In this document: piece by piece, positions 41,359-49,851 of the stretch
How the letters are laid out: each line of letters starts with the position of its first letter
Position numbering within the stretch: the first letter of the stretch is position 1
NCBI RefSeq assembly: GCF_029223865.1
Contig: NZ_CP119520.1
Span: forward strand, 7,192,001 to 7,256,000
Length of the DNA stretch: 64,000 nt
Direction: 5' to 3'
Source: Telluria mixta
GTDB lineage: Bacteria; Pseudomonadota; Gammaproteobacteria; Burkholderiales; Burkholderiaceae_D
Notes under the pieces: generated by a model
What the model was told of the DNA's origin: nothing
Seen by the model: only the letters and a program-made list of their open reading frames with translations
The model's database searches: none
Position numbers and translations under genes: made by a program

Positions 41359-42802
41359 TACGTCGCGCCTGCAACGGGCAGCCGGTGCCCTCGCCTGCAT
41401 CGCCGCCGCCTGTGCGTTTACCTTCGGCGCGGCCGCCCCGGCACGGGCCGCGGCCACCATCGTGATCGTGAACCAGAACGAGCCCGGCACGGGCTTCAAC
41501 GACCCGACCCCGGTCGCGCCCGTCGGCGGCAACACCGGCACCACGCTCGGCCAGCAGCGCCTGAATGCGTTCCAGCGCGCGGCCGACATCTGGGGCGCGA
41601 CGCTCACGAGCAGCGTGCCGATCCGCATCGGCGCGTCGTTCGTGCCGCTGGCCTGCACGGCAACGAGCGCCGTCCTCGGCTCGGCCGGCGCCAACGAGAT
41701 CTGGAACGACTTCCCGAACGCGCCGCGCGCCGGGACGTGGTATCCGGGCGCGCTGGCCAGCAAGCTCGCGGGCCAGGACATCTCGTCGCCGGGCGAGCCG
41801 CACATCATCGCCCATTTCAACGCGCGCCTCGGCCTGTTCCCCGACTGCCTGCCCGGCTCCGGCTTCTACCTCGGCCTCGACAACAACTTCGGCGAGCAGA
41901 TCGATCTCGTCACGGTCCTGCTGCACGAATTCGCGCACGGGCTCGGCTTCCAGACGTTCACGAACCACGAGACGGGCGCCGAGATACAAGGCATGCCGTC
42001 GATCTGGGATTACTACCTGCTGGACAACCGCACCGGCAAGCTGTGGGTGGAAATGACGGACGCCGAGCGCGCCGCGTCGGCCGTGACGTGGCGCGGGCTG
42101 TCCTGGAACGGGCCCATCGTGACGGCCGCCGTGCCGCAGGTGCTGGTCCCGGTCTCGAACCTGGGTGTCGGCGGCACCGCCGCCGGCACGGCCGCGGGCA
42201 ACTACGCGGTGGGCGATGCGGCGTTCGGCCCGCCGCTGTCCAATCCGCCCGTCGCCGGCCAGCTGATGCCCGTCGTCGACCAGCCCGCCGGCACCGGCCT
42301 GGCCTGCGATCCGCTGAACGCGGTGAACAGCCTCGCCGTGCGCGGCAATATCGCCCTCGTGGACCGCGGCACGTGCGACTTCGTCACCAAGGCGCGCAAC
42401 GTGCAGGCGGCCGGCGCGCTGGGCATGGTCGTGGCGGACAACCAGCCGGGCGACGTCGCCGGCATGAGCGGCAACGATGCGGGCATTACGATCCCGTCCG
42501 TGCGCGTCACGCAGGCCGACGGCATCCGGCTGAAGGCAGCGCTGCAGCGCCGCTCGCGCACGCAGTCGGGCGTCGTGGCCAGCCTCGGCCTCGACACGAC
42601 GCGGCTGGCCGGCACGGACAACGCGGGCCGCATCCTGATGTACACGCCGACCGCGTACTCGCCGGGCTCGACCGTGTCACACTACACGACGGAGGCCAAG
42701 CCGAACCAGCTGATGGAGCCGGCGATCAACACCGACCTGCCGCACGAGGTCACGCCGCCGCGCGACCTGACGTATCCGCTGCTGCGCGACATCGGGTGGT
42801 GA
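41345..42802 (+). CDS. Secreted PA-domain zinc metalloprotease-like protein
   Basis: A 485-residue exported protein with a signal peptide ending ARAA near residue 36. The catalytic region contains HEFAHGLGF near residue 200, an HExxHxxGF zinc motif of the metzincin-like type. An inserted PA (protease-associated) domain follows at about 320-400 (RGNIALVDRGTCDFVTKARNVQAAGA). The C-terminus returns to the catalytic fold with LMEPAINTDLPHEVTPPRD. It probably acts outside the cell or at the surface. It is translationally coupled to the small exported protein upstream. Confidence 0.83.
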   Translation: MRAADTSRLQRAAGALACIAAACAFTFGAAAPARAAATIVIVNQNEPGTGFNDPTPVAPVGGNTGTTLGQQRLNAFQRAADIWGATLTSSVPIRIGASFVPLACTATSAVLGSAGANEIWNDFPNAPRAGTWYPGALASKLAGQDISSPGEPHIIAHFNARLGLFPDCLPGSGFYLGLDNNFGEQIDLVTVLLHEFAHGLGFQTFTNHETGAEIQGMPSIWDYYLLDNRTGKLWVEMTDAERAASAVTWRGLSWNGPIVTAAVPQVLVPVSNLGVGGTAAGTAAGNYAVGDAAFGPPLSNPPVAGQLMPVVDQPAGTGLACDPLNAVNSLAVRGNIALVDRGTCDFVTKARNVQAAGALGMVVADNQPGDVAGMSGNDAGITIPSVRVTQADGIRLKAALQRRSRTQSGVVASLGLDTTRLAGTDNAGRILMYTPTAYSPGSTVSHYTTEAKPNQLMEPAINTDLPHEVTPPRDLTYPLLRDIGW

Positions 42803-42804
42803 AC

Positions 42805-44520
42805 TCAACCGTAGGGCTTGTACTCGATGCCGTTGGCCAGCACCCCGACGAGCGCCGCCTGGTTTTCGTGGCTTTCGCTGAAGCCGGCCAGCGCCTCGGC
42901 GACGGTGCTGAGCTTCTTGTCCAGCTGACCGGTCCACCAGTCGATGCCGGCGGCCTCGCCGGGGCGATGCAGGATGTTCTCGTAGAATTTTTCGACGAGT
43001 TCGCGATGGGTCGGCTTTGCGCCATACCGGTCGGCGAACTCGGCCGAATCGACGAAGCCCTGGGCCACCGCGTTCAGCGACACGCCCTTGTCCATCATCG
43101 CCATCCAGAAGCCGAGGCCGCCCTCGTCGGGCGCACGCGCGAAGGCCGCCTGGAAGATGCGGTAGGCCTGGCCGGCCGTGCCGGCGATGTCCAGCGCGAC
43201 GTCGACGTCGGCGAAATGAAGGCGTTCGACACCCGCCAGCCGGTCGGTGCCGTCGCTGCCGGCCCTGGCCTGTACGGTCCACGTGCCGTCGGCTCCTGCC
43301 GAGATCGCGTAGGCGTCGTGGCGGGCCGCGTAGACGGCCGTGTCCACGCCCGTGCCGCCATCGATCACGTCGTTGCCCGCGCCGCCCGTCAGGCGGTCGT
43401 TGCCGCCCTGGCCGGACAGCTTATCCGCGCTGTCGGTGCCCGCCAGCACATCCGCGCCCGCGCCACCGGTGAGCACAGCGCCCGCTGCGATGGTCGCCAT
43501 CTTCAGCGTCCCTTCCGTGATGTATTCCGGATGCACGACGCTGGGCACCTGGTACACGATCGTGCCGTTGCCCAGCGCCTCGGGCCACGCTTGGCCGCCG
43601 GGTGCCACCGGCTGGGTGACGCCGCCCGTTTCCATGTCCATCACCAGTGCCGTCGCCGTACTGCCCAGGGAATATTGATGACTGACCGGGTCGGCGCTGA
43701 AGGCGACGAACCGGCCATCCGGCGACATCAGATCGTGGTGGTAGTTCGGATCCCAGTACGTCCCCGACACCTGCTGCACCACCTTCACGTCCCCGGTCAG
43801 CATGTCCTTGCGCACGAGCGCGATGTCCGTGCCGGCATCCGCCGCGTACAGCACGTAGCGCCCGTCGGCGGAGATGGCTGCCGTCGTGTGGCCGGCGTCG
43901 TCGTGCGCATCGGCAAGGACCTGGCTCGTGCCGTTCGCCAGGTTCACGACGCGCAGCCCGTCGTCGCCGACCAACAGCGACTTGCCGTCGCCGGACAACT
44001 GCACCTGGTGGACGTTGGCCTGGTTGTCCAGCCGGATCACGACCTGCTTCGTCTGGACGTCCTGCACGACGATGCTCCTGGGTGTGAAATCGCTGTCGCC
44101 TGGCCGCAGCGAGTACGCGACGAGACGCCCATCGCCCGACATGCTCAGGCTGTCGTAGTAAACTGGCGCCGAACCCGCCAACTGCACCGTCGCGCCTGTG
44201 GCCAGGTCCTTGACGGCGACGCCGGTCTGGCCCGTGCCGTCCGCGTTGTAGACCCAGCTGCGGTAGGCCACGCGCATGCCGTCGGCCGAGATCGTGGGCA
44301 TGTCGGCGCCCGACAGGCCGGGGCCGTGCGGCCCGCTGACCATCTGGAGCTGTCCGGTCTGCGTATCCACGCGGAACACGTCGAGCGTTCCCTCGGCCAC
44401 GAGATTGGCCTGCTCCAGCGCGAAGTAATTGGCGAAGACGATGTAGCGGCCGTCGGCCGAGATGGAGACGTGCAGCGGCCAGGTATGGTCGACGCGGGGT
44501 ATCAGGGTGGAGGTCGTCAT
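42805..44520 (-). CDS. Beta-propeller / RTX repeat / DUF4214 secreted protein
   Basis: A 571-residue protein in three parts. Residues 1-340 carry repeated SADGRYIVFANY-type blades of a TolB/WD40-like propeller. About 345-400 have RTX calcium-binding nonapeptides (GGAGADVLAG, GQGGNDRLTG, GGAGNDVIDG). The C-terminus is a DUF4214 domain (YRIFQAAFARAPDEGGLGFW, FYENILHRPGEAAGIDWW). There is no signal peptide, which fits type I secretion through a C-terminal signal. No ABC/MFP genes for this pathway are nearby. It converges on the metalloprotease gene with a 2-base gap. Confidence 0.83.
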   Translation of the reverse strand: MTTSTLIPRVDHTWPLHVSISADGRYIVFANYFALEQANLVAEGTLDVFRVDTQTGQLQMVSGPHGPGLSGADMPTISADGMRVAYRSWVYNADGTGQTGVAVKDLATGATVQLAGSAPVYYDSLSMSGDGRLVAYSLRPGDSDFTPRSIVVQDVQTKQVVIRLDNQANVHQVQLSGDGKSLLVGDDGLRVVNLANGTSQVLADAHDDAGHTTAAISADGRYVLYAADAGTDIALVRKDMLTGDVKVVQQVSGTYWDPNYHHDLMSPDGRFVAFSADPVSHQYSLGSTATALVMDMETGGVTQPVAPGGQAWPEALGNGTIVYQVPSVVHPEYITEGTLKMATIAAGAVLTGGAGADVLAGTDSADKLSGQGGNDRLTGGAGNDVIDGGTGVDTAVYAARHDAYAISAGADGTWTVQARAGSDGTDRLAGVERLHFADVDVALDIAGTAGQAYRIFQAAFARAPDEGGLGFWMAMMDKGVSLNAVAQGFVDSAEFADRYGAKPTHRELVEKFYENILHRPGEAAGIDWWTGQLDKKLSTVAEALAGFSESHENQAALVGVLANGIEYKPYG

Positions 44521-44534
44521 GAATGAATGGTGAG

Positions 44535-44569
44535 CAAAAAATGAAACCGGCCGCCCGCAGGCGACCGGT
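44535..44569 (-). terminator. Intrinsic terminator after ppa
   Basis: On the minus strand ACCGG..CGCC/GGCG..CCGGT forms an interrupted stem (44546-44569) followed by TTCATTTTTT. It lies about 40 bases after the ppa stop codon. Confidence 0.65.
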
Positions 44570-44608
44570 CAACATCCGATGCATGCGGGCGGCGCGCCCG
44601 CACGGGGC

Positions 44609-45145
44609 TTACTCTGCCTTGGACTCGTGGTTTTTCACGCCGGCCAGGATCTCTTCCTTGGCCGCGTCCGGGCCTTCCCAGCCTTCGACCTTGACCCACT
44701 TGCCCTTTTCCAGGTCCTTGTAGTGCTCGAAGAAGTGCTGGATCTGGCGCAGGGTCAGTTCCTGGACGTCTTCGACCTTTTGCAGGTGCGAGTAGATCGG
44801 CAGGATTTTTTCGACCGGCACGGCCAGGATCTTCGAGTCGCCGCCGGCTTCGTCCGTCATCTTCAGCACGCCCAGTGCGCGGCAACGCACGACGACGCCC
44901 GGGATCAGCGCGAACGGCGTGATCACCAGCACGTCGCACGGGTCGCCGTCGTCGGCGATCGTGTTCGGGATGTAGCCGTAGTTGCACGGATAGTGCATGG
45001 CGGTACCCATGAAGCGGTCGACGAAGATCGCGCCGGATTCCTTGTCCACTTCGTACTTGATCGGGTCGGCGTTCATCGGGATTTCGATGACGACGTTGAA
45101 GTCGTTCGGCACATCGCGGCCGGCGTTGACGTTATTCAGGCTCAT
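44609..45145 (-). CDS. ppa: Inorganic pyrophosphatase (family I)
   Basis: A 178-residue cytoplasmic hexameric enzyme hydrolysing pyrophosphate. Conserved segments are [31 protein letters not shown] and the metal-binding DGDPCDVLV. Its length is normal for proteobacterial family I enzymes. It is transcribed alone from a promoter with a TATAAT box at 45189-45184 (minus strand). Confidence 0.97.
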   Translation of the reverse strand: MSLNNVNAGRDVPNDFNVVIEIPMNADPIKYEVDKESGAIFVDRFMGTAMHYPCNYGYIPNTIADDGDPCDVLVITPFALIPGVVVRCRALGVLKMTDEAGGDSKILAVPVEKILPIYSHLQKVEDVQELTLRQIQHFFEHYKDLEKGKWVKVEGWEGPDAAKEEILAGVKNHESKAE

Positions 45146-45183
45146 GGATAGTCCTTGGTTGCTGGGGAAACAATAAAAGGTCG

Positions 45184-45221
45184 ATTATAACGAATCGCCT
45201 TGGGCTTGTGCGCCGCACAAG
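45184..45221 (-). promoter_or_regulatory. ppa promoter with adjacent 17-bp palindrome
   Basis: A TATAAT box lies at 45184-45189 on the minus strand, about 39 bases before the ppa start. A perfect palindrome CTTGTGC-GCC-GCACAAG at 45205-45221 covers the expected -35 zone and could be an operator. No canonical -35 hexamer is seen. Confidence 0.5.
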
Positions 45222-45338
45222 GTCGCAGGGGCACCGAAAAGCCGCCTGTTGGTCCGCGCCCCACACACGTGAGCGGGTTGTTGGCACCGCACCGACTCGG
45301 CAGGCCACTACAGCCCGTCGTCTCCCCTTGCCGCGGGG

Positions 45339-45355
45339 TTGGCACGCCTTCTGCT
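45339..45355 (+). promoter_or_regulatory. Sigma-54 promoter candidate
   Basis: TTGGCACGCCTTCTGCT matches the sigma-54 consensus TGGCACG-N4-TTGCW except C for the first T of the -12 element. The diagnostic GG (45341-45342) and GC (45353-45354) are separated by exactly 10 bases. It lies about 56 bases upstream of the small ORF at 45411. Confidence 0.65.
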
Positions 45356-45410
45356 GTATGGACATAGCCGGGCAGCCGCTTCGCGCACTCACCAACCCGA
45401 GGGGAACAGC

Positions 45411-45602
45411 ATGAACATCCAGAAACACATGGAAGCCATCTTCATCACCACGCTGGCGATCGTCGGCGCCGGATCCATCGTCATCGACCGCCTGCCGGAT
45501 GCCCGGGCGACGCCGGCCGTCCCGGTCGCGAACAATATCGGGACGCCGGGTCACATGGCCGTGATCATCGTGCGCGGCAAGCGGGAAGCAAAGCGCGCGT
45601 GA
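45411..45602 (+). CDS. Small membrane protein of unknown function
   Basis: A 63-residue protein starting after AGGGGA at a good distance from the ATG at 45411. It has one hydrophobic segment (IFITTLAIVGAGSIVI), then a Pro/Ala-rich stretch and a basic tail (VIIVRGKREAKRA). I do not recognise a family. It is preceded by a sigma-54-type promoter, and its stop lies 4 bases from the convergent hemY stop. Confidence 0.65.
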   Translation: MNIQKHMEAIFITTLAIVGAGSIVIDRLPDARATPAVPVANNIGTPGHMAVIIVRGKREAKRA

Positions 45603-45605
45603 CGG

Positions 45606-46802
45606 TCACAGCACCGTCGCCAGCGCGCACAGGCGGTAGTGCCGGTCGGCGTCTTCGCGCTGGCCCAGGGCCTCGTGCAGCTGCGCCAGTTTCAGGTGGG
45701 CGTCGCGCACCATGTGCGGCTCGGTGGCGTCGGACAGCGCCTGCTCCAGGTAGCGCTGCGCCTTGCCCCACAGTTTCTGGCGCAGGCACAGGGAACCCAG
45801 GGTCAATTCCAGTTCCGGATCGTTCGGATGCGCCCGCAGCCAGGTCTCGCAATTTTCGATCTGCGCCAGCAGCGTGGCCGAGCCTTCCGGACCGGCCGCC
45901 TCGCGGTAGGCGCGCACGACGCGCTCGTCCCAGCCGGCCTTCAGGGCATCCTCGACGATGCCGCGGGCCTCGTCGTGCAGGCCGCGCGCATTCAGGGCGG
46001 CCGCGGCGCGGGCCGCGATGTACGGTTTCACGCGGTCGCCGGCCGGGACGGTGCTCCACACGCGGCGGATCGACTCCGCGTCGTGGCCGCCTTCGGACAG
46101 CAGCGCGTCGTACGCCAGCTCGCGCAGGCGCGCGGACAGCGCGGGATGCAAGGCGTTGCGCTTGTCCAGGATGCGCACGAGACGCAGCACCTCGGGCCAG
46201 TTGCGCGCCTGCTGGTTGGCCTTCATGGCCCATTGCAGCGCGTGGATGTGGCGCTGGCCGCTGGCGTTCAGTTCCGCGACGGCTTCCAGCGCGCCTTCCG
46301 GCTTGTGGTCGTCGACGAGCAGTTCCGTGACCGTCATCAGGCGCGCCGTCTTGAGGGACTGGTCGTGCACGATGCCGGCGAGCCAGGCGTCGCGGCGTGC
46401 CGGTTCGCGCATGCGGTGCGCGGCACGGGCGCCGATCAGCGCGGCGAGGCCGGCGTTCTCGGGCAGGTCGGCGGCGCGCATGGCGGCCTTCTCGGCATGG
46501 CCGAAACGGCCTTCGAACAAGGCTTTCAACGCTTCGCGCAGGCCGCGGTTCGCTTCGCGTTCACGCTTGCGGTAGCGGTACTGCGCCACGCGCTCGGGCA
46601 TGCCCAGGGTGGCACGCACGGCGCGCACCAGCCCGTACAGCAGCAGGAACAGCAGGAACGCCAGCACGACGAACAGGTTCAGCGACAGGTCGATCCGGTG
46701 CGGCGGGTAGAAAAAGACGACGTTGCCGGGATTGAAGCGCGCGGTCACGGCGATGCCGATGGCCGCGGCCATCAAGGCGACTAACCAGAGTAATAAACGC
46801 AT
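45606..46802 (-). CDS. hemY: Heme biosynthesis-associated TPR protein HemY
   Basis: A 398-residue inner-membrane protein. Two N-terminal helices (about 3-20 and 40-62) carry the HemY_N domain with the intervening NPGNVVFFYPPHRIDLSL. A long array of TPR-like helical repeats follows, exposed to cytoplasm or periplasm. It is always linked to heme genes, though its exact role is unclear; this is not the protoporphyrinogen oxidase also called HemY. It is the last gene of hemC-hemD-hemX-hemY. Confidence 0.92.
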   Translation of the reverse strand: MRLLLWLVALMAAAIGIAVTARFNPGNVVFFYPPHRIDLSLNLFVVLAFLLFLLLYGLVRAVRATLGMPERVAQYRYRKREREANRGLREALKALFEGRFGHAEKAAMRAADLPENAGLAALIGARAAHRMREPARRDAWLAGIVHDQSLKTARLMTVTELLVDDHKPEGALEAVAELNASGQRHIHALQWAMKANQQARNWPEVLRLVRILDKRNALHPALSARLRELAYDALLSEGGHDAESIRRVWSTVPAGDRVKPYIAARAAAALNARGLHDEARGIVEDALKAGWDERVVRAYREAAGPEGSATLLAQIENCETWLRAHPNDPELELTLGSLCLRQKLWGKAQRYLEQALSDATEPHMVRDAHLKLAQLHEALGQREDADRHYRLCALATVL

Positions 46803-46816
46803 CGTTCAGGCCCGCT

Positions 46817-47971
46817 TCACGGCTTCGATTTGTAATTGCGCACGGCGTTCAGGCTCTCCGACAAGTCGGGCACGTCGATGGTGACGTTGTTGGCCTGGAC
46901 CTGGCGCAGCAAGGCCTGCGCGGCTTGCGTCGAGCGTGCCTTCGTGTCGAAGTACTTCACGAGCTGCTGCTGTGCGGTATTCAGGTCGTCGCGGAACGTG
47001 CCTTCGTTGCGCGACAGCAGCGCCAGGCGCGCGTTCAGCAGGCGCAGCTTGAGGTTTTCGCGCACGAAATACGATTCGCTCGGCGACAGCATCAGCGCAT
47101 CCGGATTGTCGACCGTGCGCACGCGGATCAGTTGCCGGATGTCGTCCCACATCTCGTGGCTCCAGTTGCGCCACGTTTCCAACATGCGCTGGCCCAGCGT
47201 CCGGTCGGCCGGCGCCGCCGTTTTACCGGCCACAGGCGTCGAGTTCACGCGTGACGGCGCGATCGGCTCGGCCGGCTTTTCGTCGGACAGCAGCGGCAGG
47301 TTGTCGATCTGCGAGATGACGTTGTCGAGGCGCAGCGCGATGCCGGGCTGGTCGACGGACGGCAGCGCCTTCAGCTTTTCGATGTCGCGCGCAATGGCGC
47401 GGCGGATCGTGATGAATTGCGGCTTGTCGGAGCGCGACAGGGAGCGGTCGGCGTTCTGCAGCGCGATCAGCGCGCCCTGCACGTTGCCGGCCAGCTGCAG
47501 CTGCTGGCTCGCGGTGGACAGCACCTGCTCGATCTCCGAGAGCGCCCATTCGTCGCGGTTCTTCGAGATGTCCTGGTACATCTGCTCGAGCGCGGCCTGC
47601 TGGCTCTGCGCCTCGGTCTGGCGGTTTTCCAGGACGCCGACCTTGACCTGCAGATCCTTGGCCGTTTCCCGGATCTCGCGCACGGCCTGCGCCGTCTCGG
47701 CGTTCGAGGCATTGTCCTTTTGGAGTGTTCGCGCGACATCCTCGCGCAGCTTGTTGAATCGGCTGTGCGTGGACCACGTCTGGAGGGCGAGCAGGACGGC
47801 CAGCGCGAGGATGGCGACATTCTGCGGCTTCTGCAGTAGCCCGCCGACCCTGGTACCTTCGGGAACGCGGGGCTCGCCCGGGCCCGCCGGCGCCGGCGTC
47901 ACATAGCTTTCCGGCGGAACGACCGGACCGCCCATGTTTGGTTTTTCTGGATTGTTGGGCAATTCGTTCAT
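46817..47971 (-). CDS. hemX: HemX-like membrane protein
   Basis: A 384-residue protein with a proline-rich cytoplasmic start, one transmembrane helix (about 50-68, NVAILALAVLLALQTW), a coiled coil (about 75-135) and a C-terminal helical domain. It is the HemX family often mis-named uroporphyrinogen-III C-methyltransferase; no methyltransferase motif is present. It overlaps hemD by 4 bases and lies 14 bases before hemY. Confidence 0.9.
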   Translation of the reverse strand: MNELPNNPEKPNMGGPVVPPESYVTPAPAGPGEPRVPEGTRVGGLLQKPQNVAILALAVLLALQTWSTHSRFNKLREDVARTLQKDNASNAETAQAVREIRETAKDLQVKVGVLENRQTEAQSQQAALEQMYQDISKNRDEWALSEIEQVLSTASQQLQLAGNVQGALIALQNADRSLSRSDKPQFITIRRAIARDIEKLKALPSVDQPGIALRLDNVISQIDNLPLLSDEKPAEPIAPSRVNSTPVAGKTAAPADRTLGQRMLETWRNWSHEMWDDIRQLIRVRTVDNPDALMLSPSESYFVRENLKLRLLNARLALLSRNEGTFRDDLNTAQQQLVKYFDTKARSTQAAQALLRQVQANNVTIDVPDLSESLNAVRNYKSKP

Positions 47972-48738
47972 GCTCGTGATTGTAACGCGGCAAGCAGCCG
48001 CTCGTCGCCGGACCCCGTGAGCGTCACAGCGGTGAAACCGAGTGCAGAGGCCGTTTCCGCGATGCGGGCATGCGGAACGATCAGGCGCTGCCGTTGCAGA
48101 TTTGCCACACTTGCCCCACCGTCAAGCTGCCCGACGAGGCCGGCCAGACCCCGCAGGGCTTCCGAGCTCGTGATTATCCAGTCGTTCGGGCCTGCCAGCA
48201 AGGCGCGTAACGACGCAGCGAGGTCCGGCGTCAGGCCGGGGACGGCGCGGCGGTAGGCGGCCACGGTCTCGACATCGACGCCGGCCGCGCGCAAGGCATC
48301 CGGCAACACTTCGCGGCCCGTCTCGCCGCGCACGACGAGCACCTTGCGGCCCGCCAGCGCGGCCAGGTCGAGCGCCTGCAGCAGGTGTTCGGAATCGCTG
48401 CGGGCCGGGTCGACCGGCACGTACACGCGATAATCGTCGCCGGCAATGCCGTACCGGGCCAGCGCGGCGCGGCTGCCCTCGCCCACGACGGCGAGCGCCA
48501 CCTCGGGCGGCCATTGTTCGATATGAGCGAACGCGGCATCGACCGCGTTCGGCGACACGAACGCCACCAGCGCGTAATCGCGCAATCGGGCGAGCGCAGC
48601 GCGCAGCGGGGCCTCGTCCGTCAGCGGAGAAATTTCCAGCAATGGCAAGATCAGCGGTGTGCGGCCGAGTGCCGCCACCGCGCGGGCCAGCGGCTCGGCC
48701 TGCTGGCGCGGACGGGTGATGACGACCGCGTCAGGCAT
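47968..48738 (-). CDS. hemD: Uroporphyrinogen-III synthase
   Basis: A 256-residue cytoplasmic enzyme that cyclises hydroxymethylbilane with inversion of ring D. It has the weakly conserved two-lobe HemD fold: [18 protein letters not shown] at the start, [33 protein letters not shown] and [13 protein letters not shown]. The start at 48738 overlaps the hemC stop by 8 bases, fitting coupled translation of consecutive pathway enzymes. Confidence 0.93.
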   Translation of the reverse strand: MPDAVVITRPRQQAEPLARAVAALGRTPLILPLLEISPLTDEAPLRAALARLRDYALVAFVSPNAVDAAFAHIEQWPPEVALAVVGEGSRAALARYGIAGDDYRVYVPVDPARSDSEHLLQALDLAALAGRKVLVVRGETGREVLPDALRAAGVDVETVAAYRRAVPGLTPDLAASLRALLAGPNDWIITSSEALRGLAGLVGQLDGGASVANLQRQRLIVPHARIAETASALGFTAVTLTGSGDERLLAALQSRA

Positions 48739-49723
48739 CGCCCGCGGCGGTCGCCTTGCACTCGGCCAGGATCCCGGCGGCATCCTGCGCAGCCAGCTTC
48801 TGCGCCACCTGCTCGCCCACGGCTTCCGGCAACGCGGCCGGGCCGCTGGCGTCCGCGAAGGCGCTGCGGCGGCCATCCGGCGTGGCGACCATGGCGCGCA
48901 GGTGCAGGGTGTCGCCGTCGACGGTCGCGTGCGCCGCCAGCGGGATCTGGCAGCTGCCGCCGAACACTTGCGAGACTTTACGTTCGGCCTGCACGGCCTG
49001 CGCCGTGTGCGTGTGGTTCAGCGGCGCCAGCAGCGCGCGGACGTCGAAGCCGGCGGCATTGCCGGACAGGATCTCGATCGCCATCGCCCCTTGGCCTGCG
49101 GCCGGCAGGCTGTCTTCCGTCGACAGGTAGGCGCGGATGCGGCGCGTGAGACCCAGGCGCTTGAGGCCGGCGGCGGCGAGGATGATGGCGGCGTAGTCGC
49201 CACGGTCGAGCTTGCCCAGGCGCGTGTCGAGGTTGCCGCGCAGCGGCTTGATCACGAGTTGCGGGTAGCGCGCGGCGATCAGGGCCTGGCGGCGCAGGCT
49301 GCTCGTGCCGACGATGCTGCCGGCCGGCAACGCGGCCAGGCTGTCGAAATCGTTGGAGACGAAGGCGTCGCGCGGGTCTTCGCGTTCGAGGATGGCGGCC
49401 AACTCAAAGCCTTCCGGCAATTCCATCGGCACGTCCTTGAGGGAGTGCACGGCCAGGTGGGCGCGGCCGTCGGCCATCGCCACTTCCAGCTCTTTCACGA
49501 ACAGGCCCTTGCCGCCCACCTTCGACAGCGTCTTGTCGAGAATCTGGTCGCCGCGCGTGGTCATGCCGAGAATGTCGATTTGGCACTGCGGATATAATGC
49601 TGCGAGCCGGTCGCGCACATGCGTGGCCTGCCACATGGCCAGCCGGCTTTCGCGCGATGCGATAATCAGTTGCGCGGGAACGTGCTGCGTCGTGTCGTTG
49701 GAGTTCAAAACGGTTTCTTTCAC
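48731..49723 (-). CDS. hemC: Porphobilinogen deaminase (hydroxymethylbilane synthase)
   Basis: About 330 residues. It joins four porphobilinogen units into hydroxymethylbilane using a dipyrromethane cofactor on the cysteine in [12 protein letters not shown]. Other conserved segments are [35 protein letters not shown] and GTSSLRRQA. No good ATG exists at the usual place. GTG 49723 is chosen because an ATG at 49744 would lie inside the likely -10 box, and a TTG at 49687-region positions is also possible. It is the first gene of hemCDXY, divergent from ppc. Confidence 0.93.
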   Translation of the reverse strand: MKETVLNSNDTTQHVPAQLIIASRESRLAMWQATHVRDRLAALYPQCQIDILGMTTRGDQILDKTLSKVGGKGLFVKELEVAMADGRAHLAVHSLKDVPMELPEGFELAAILEREDPRDAFVSNDFDSLAALPAGSIVGTSSLRRQALIAARYPQLVIKPLRGNLDTRLGKLDRGDYAAIILAAAGLKRLGLTRRIRAYLSTEDSLPAAGQGAMAIEILSGNAAGFDVRALLAPLNHTHTAQAVQAERKVSQVFGGSCQIPLAAHATVDGDTLHLRAMVATPDGRRSAFADASGPAALPEAVGEQVAQKLAAQDAAGILAECKATAAGDA

Positions 49724-49725
49724 TA

Positions 49726-49758
49726 GCCCATGCTGAGACCACAAATTCTAGCATGGGC
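49726..49758 (-). promoter_or_regulatory. hemC promoter inside an inverted repeat
   Basis: On the minus strand TAGAAT (49750-49745) is a plausible -10 box about 22 bases before the hemC GTG. It is bracketed by a perfect 9-bp inverted repeat, GCCCATGCT at 49726-49734 and AGCATGGGC at 49750-49758. The repeat could be an operator or a leader hairpin. No good -35 hexamer is seen. Confidence 0.45.
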
Positions 49759-49851
49759 CCACCCGCAGGCCATGGCGAACCGCCACCGCGCCGCGCAGGA
49801 GCACTTTTGTAATACCGATTTCGTTGTATCTGTAGTTTCAACAATTCAACC

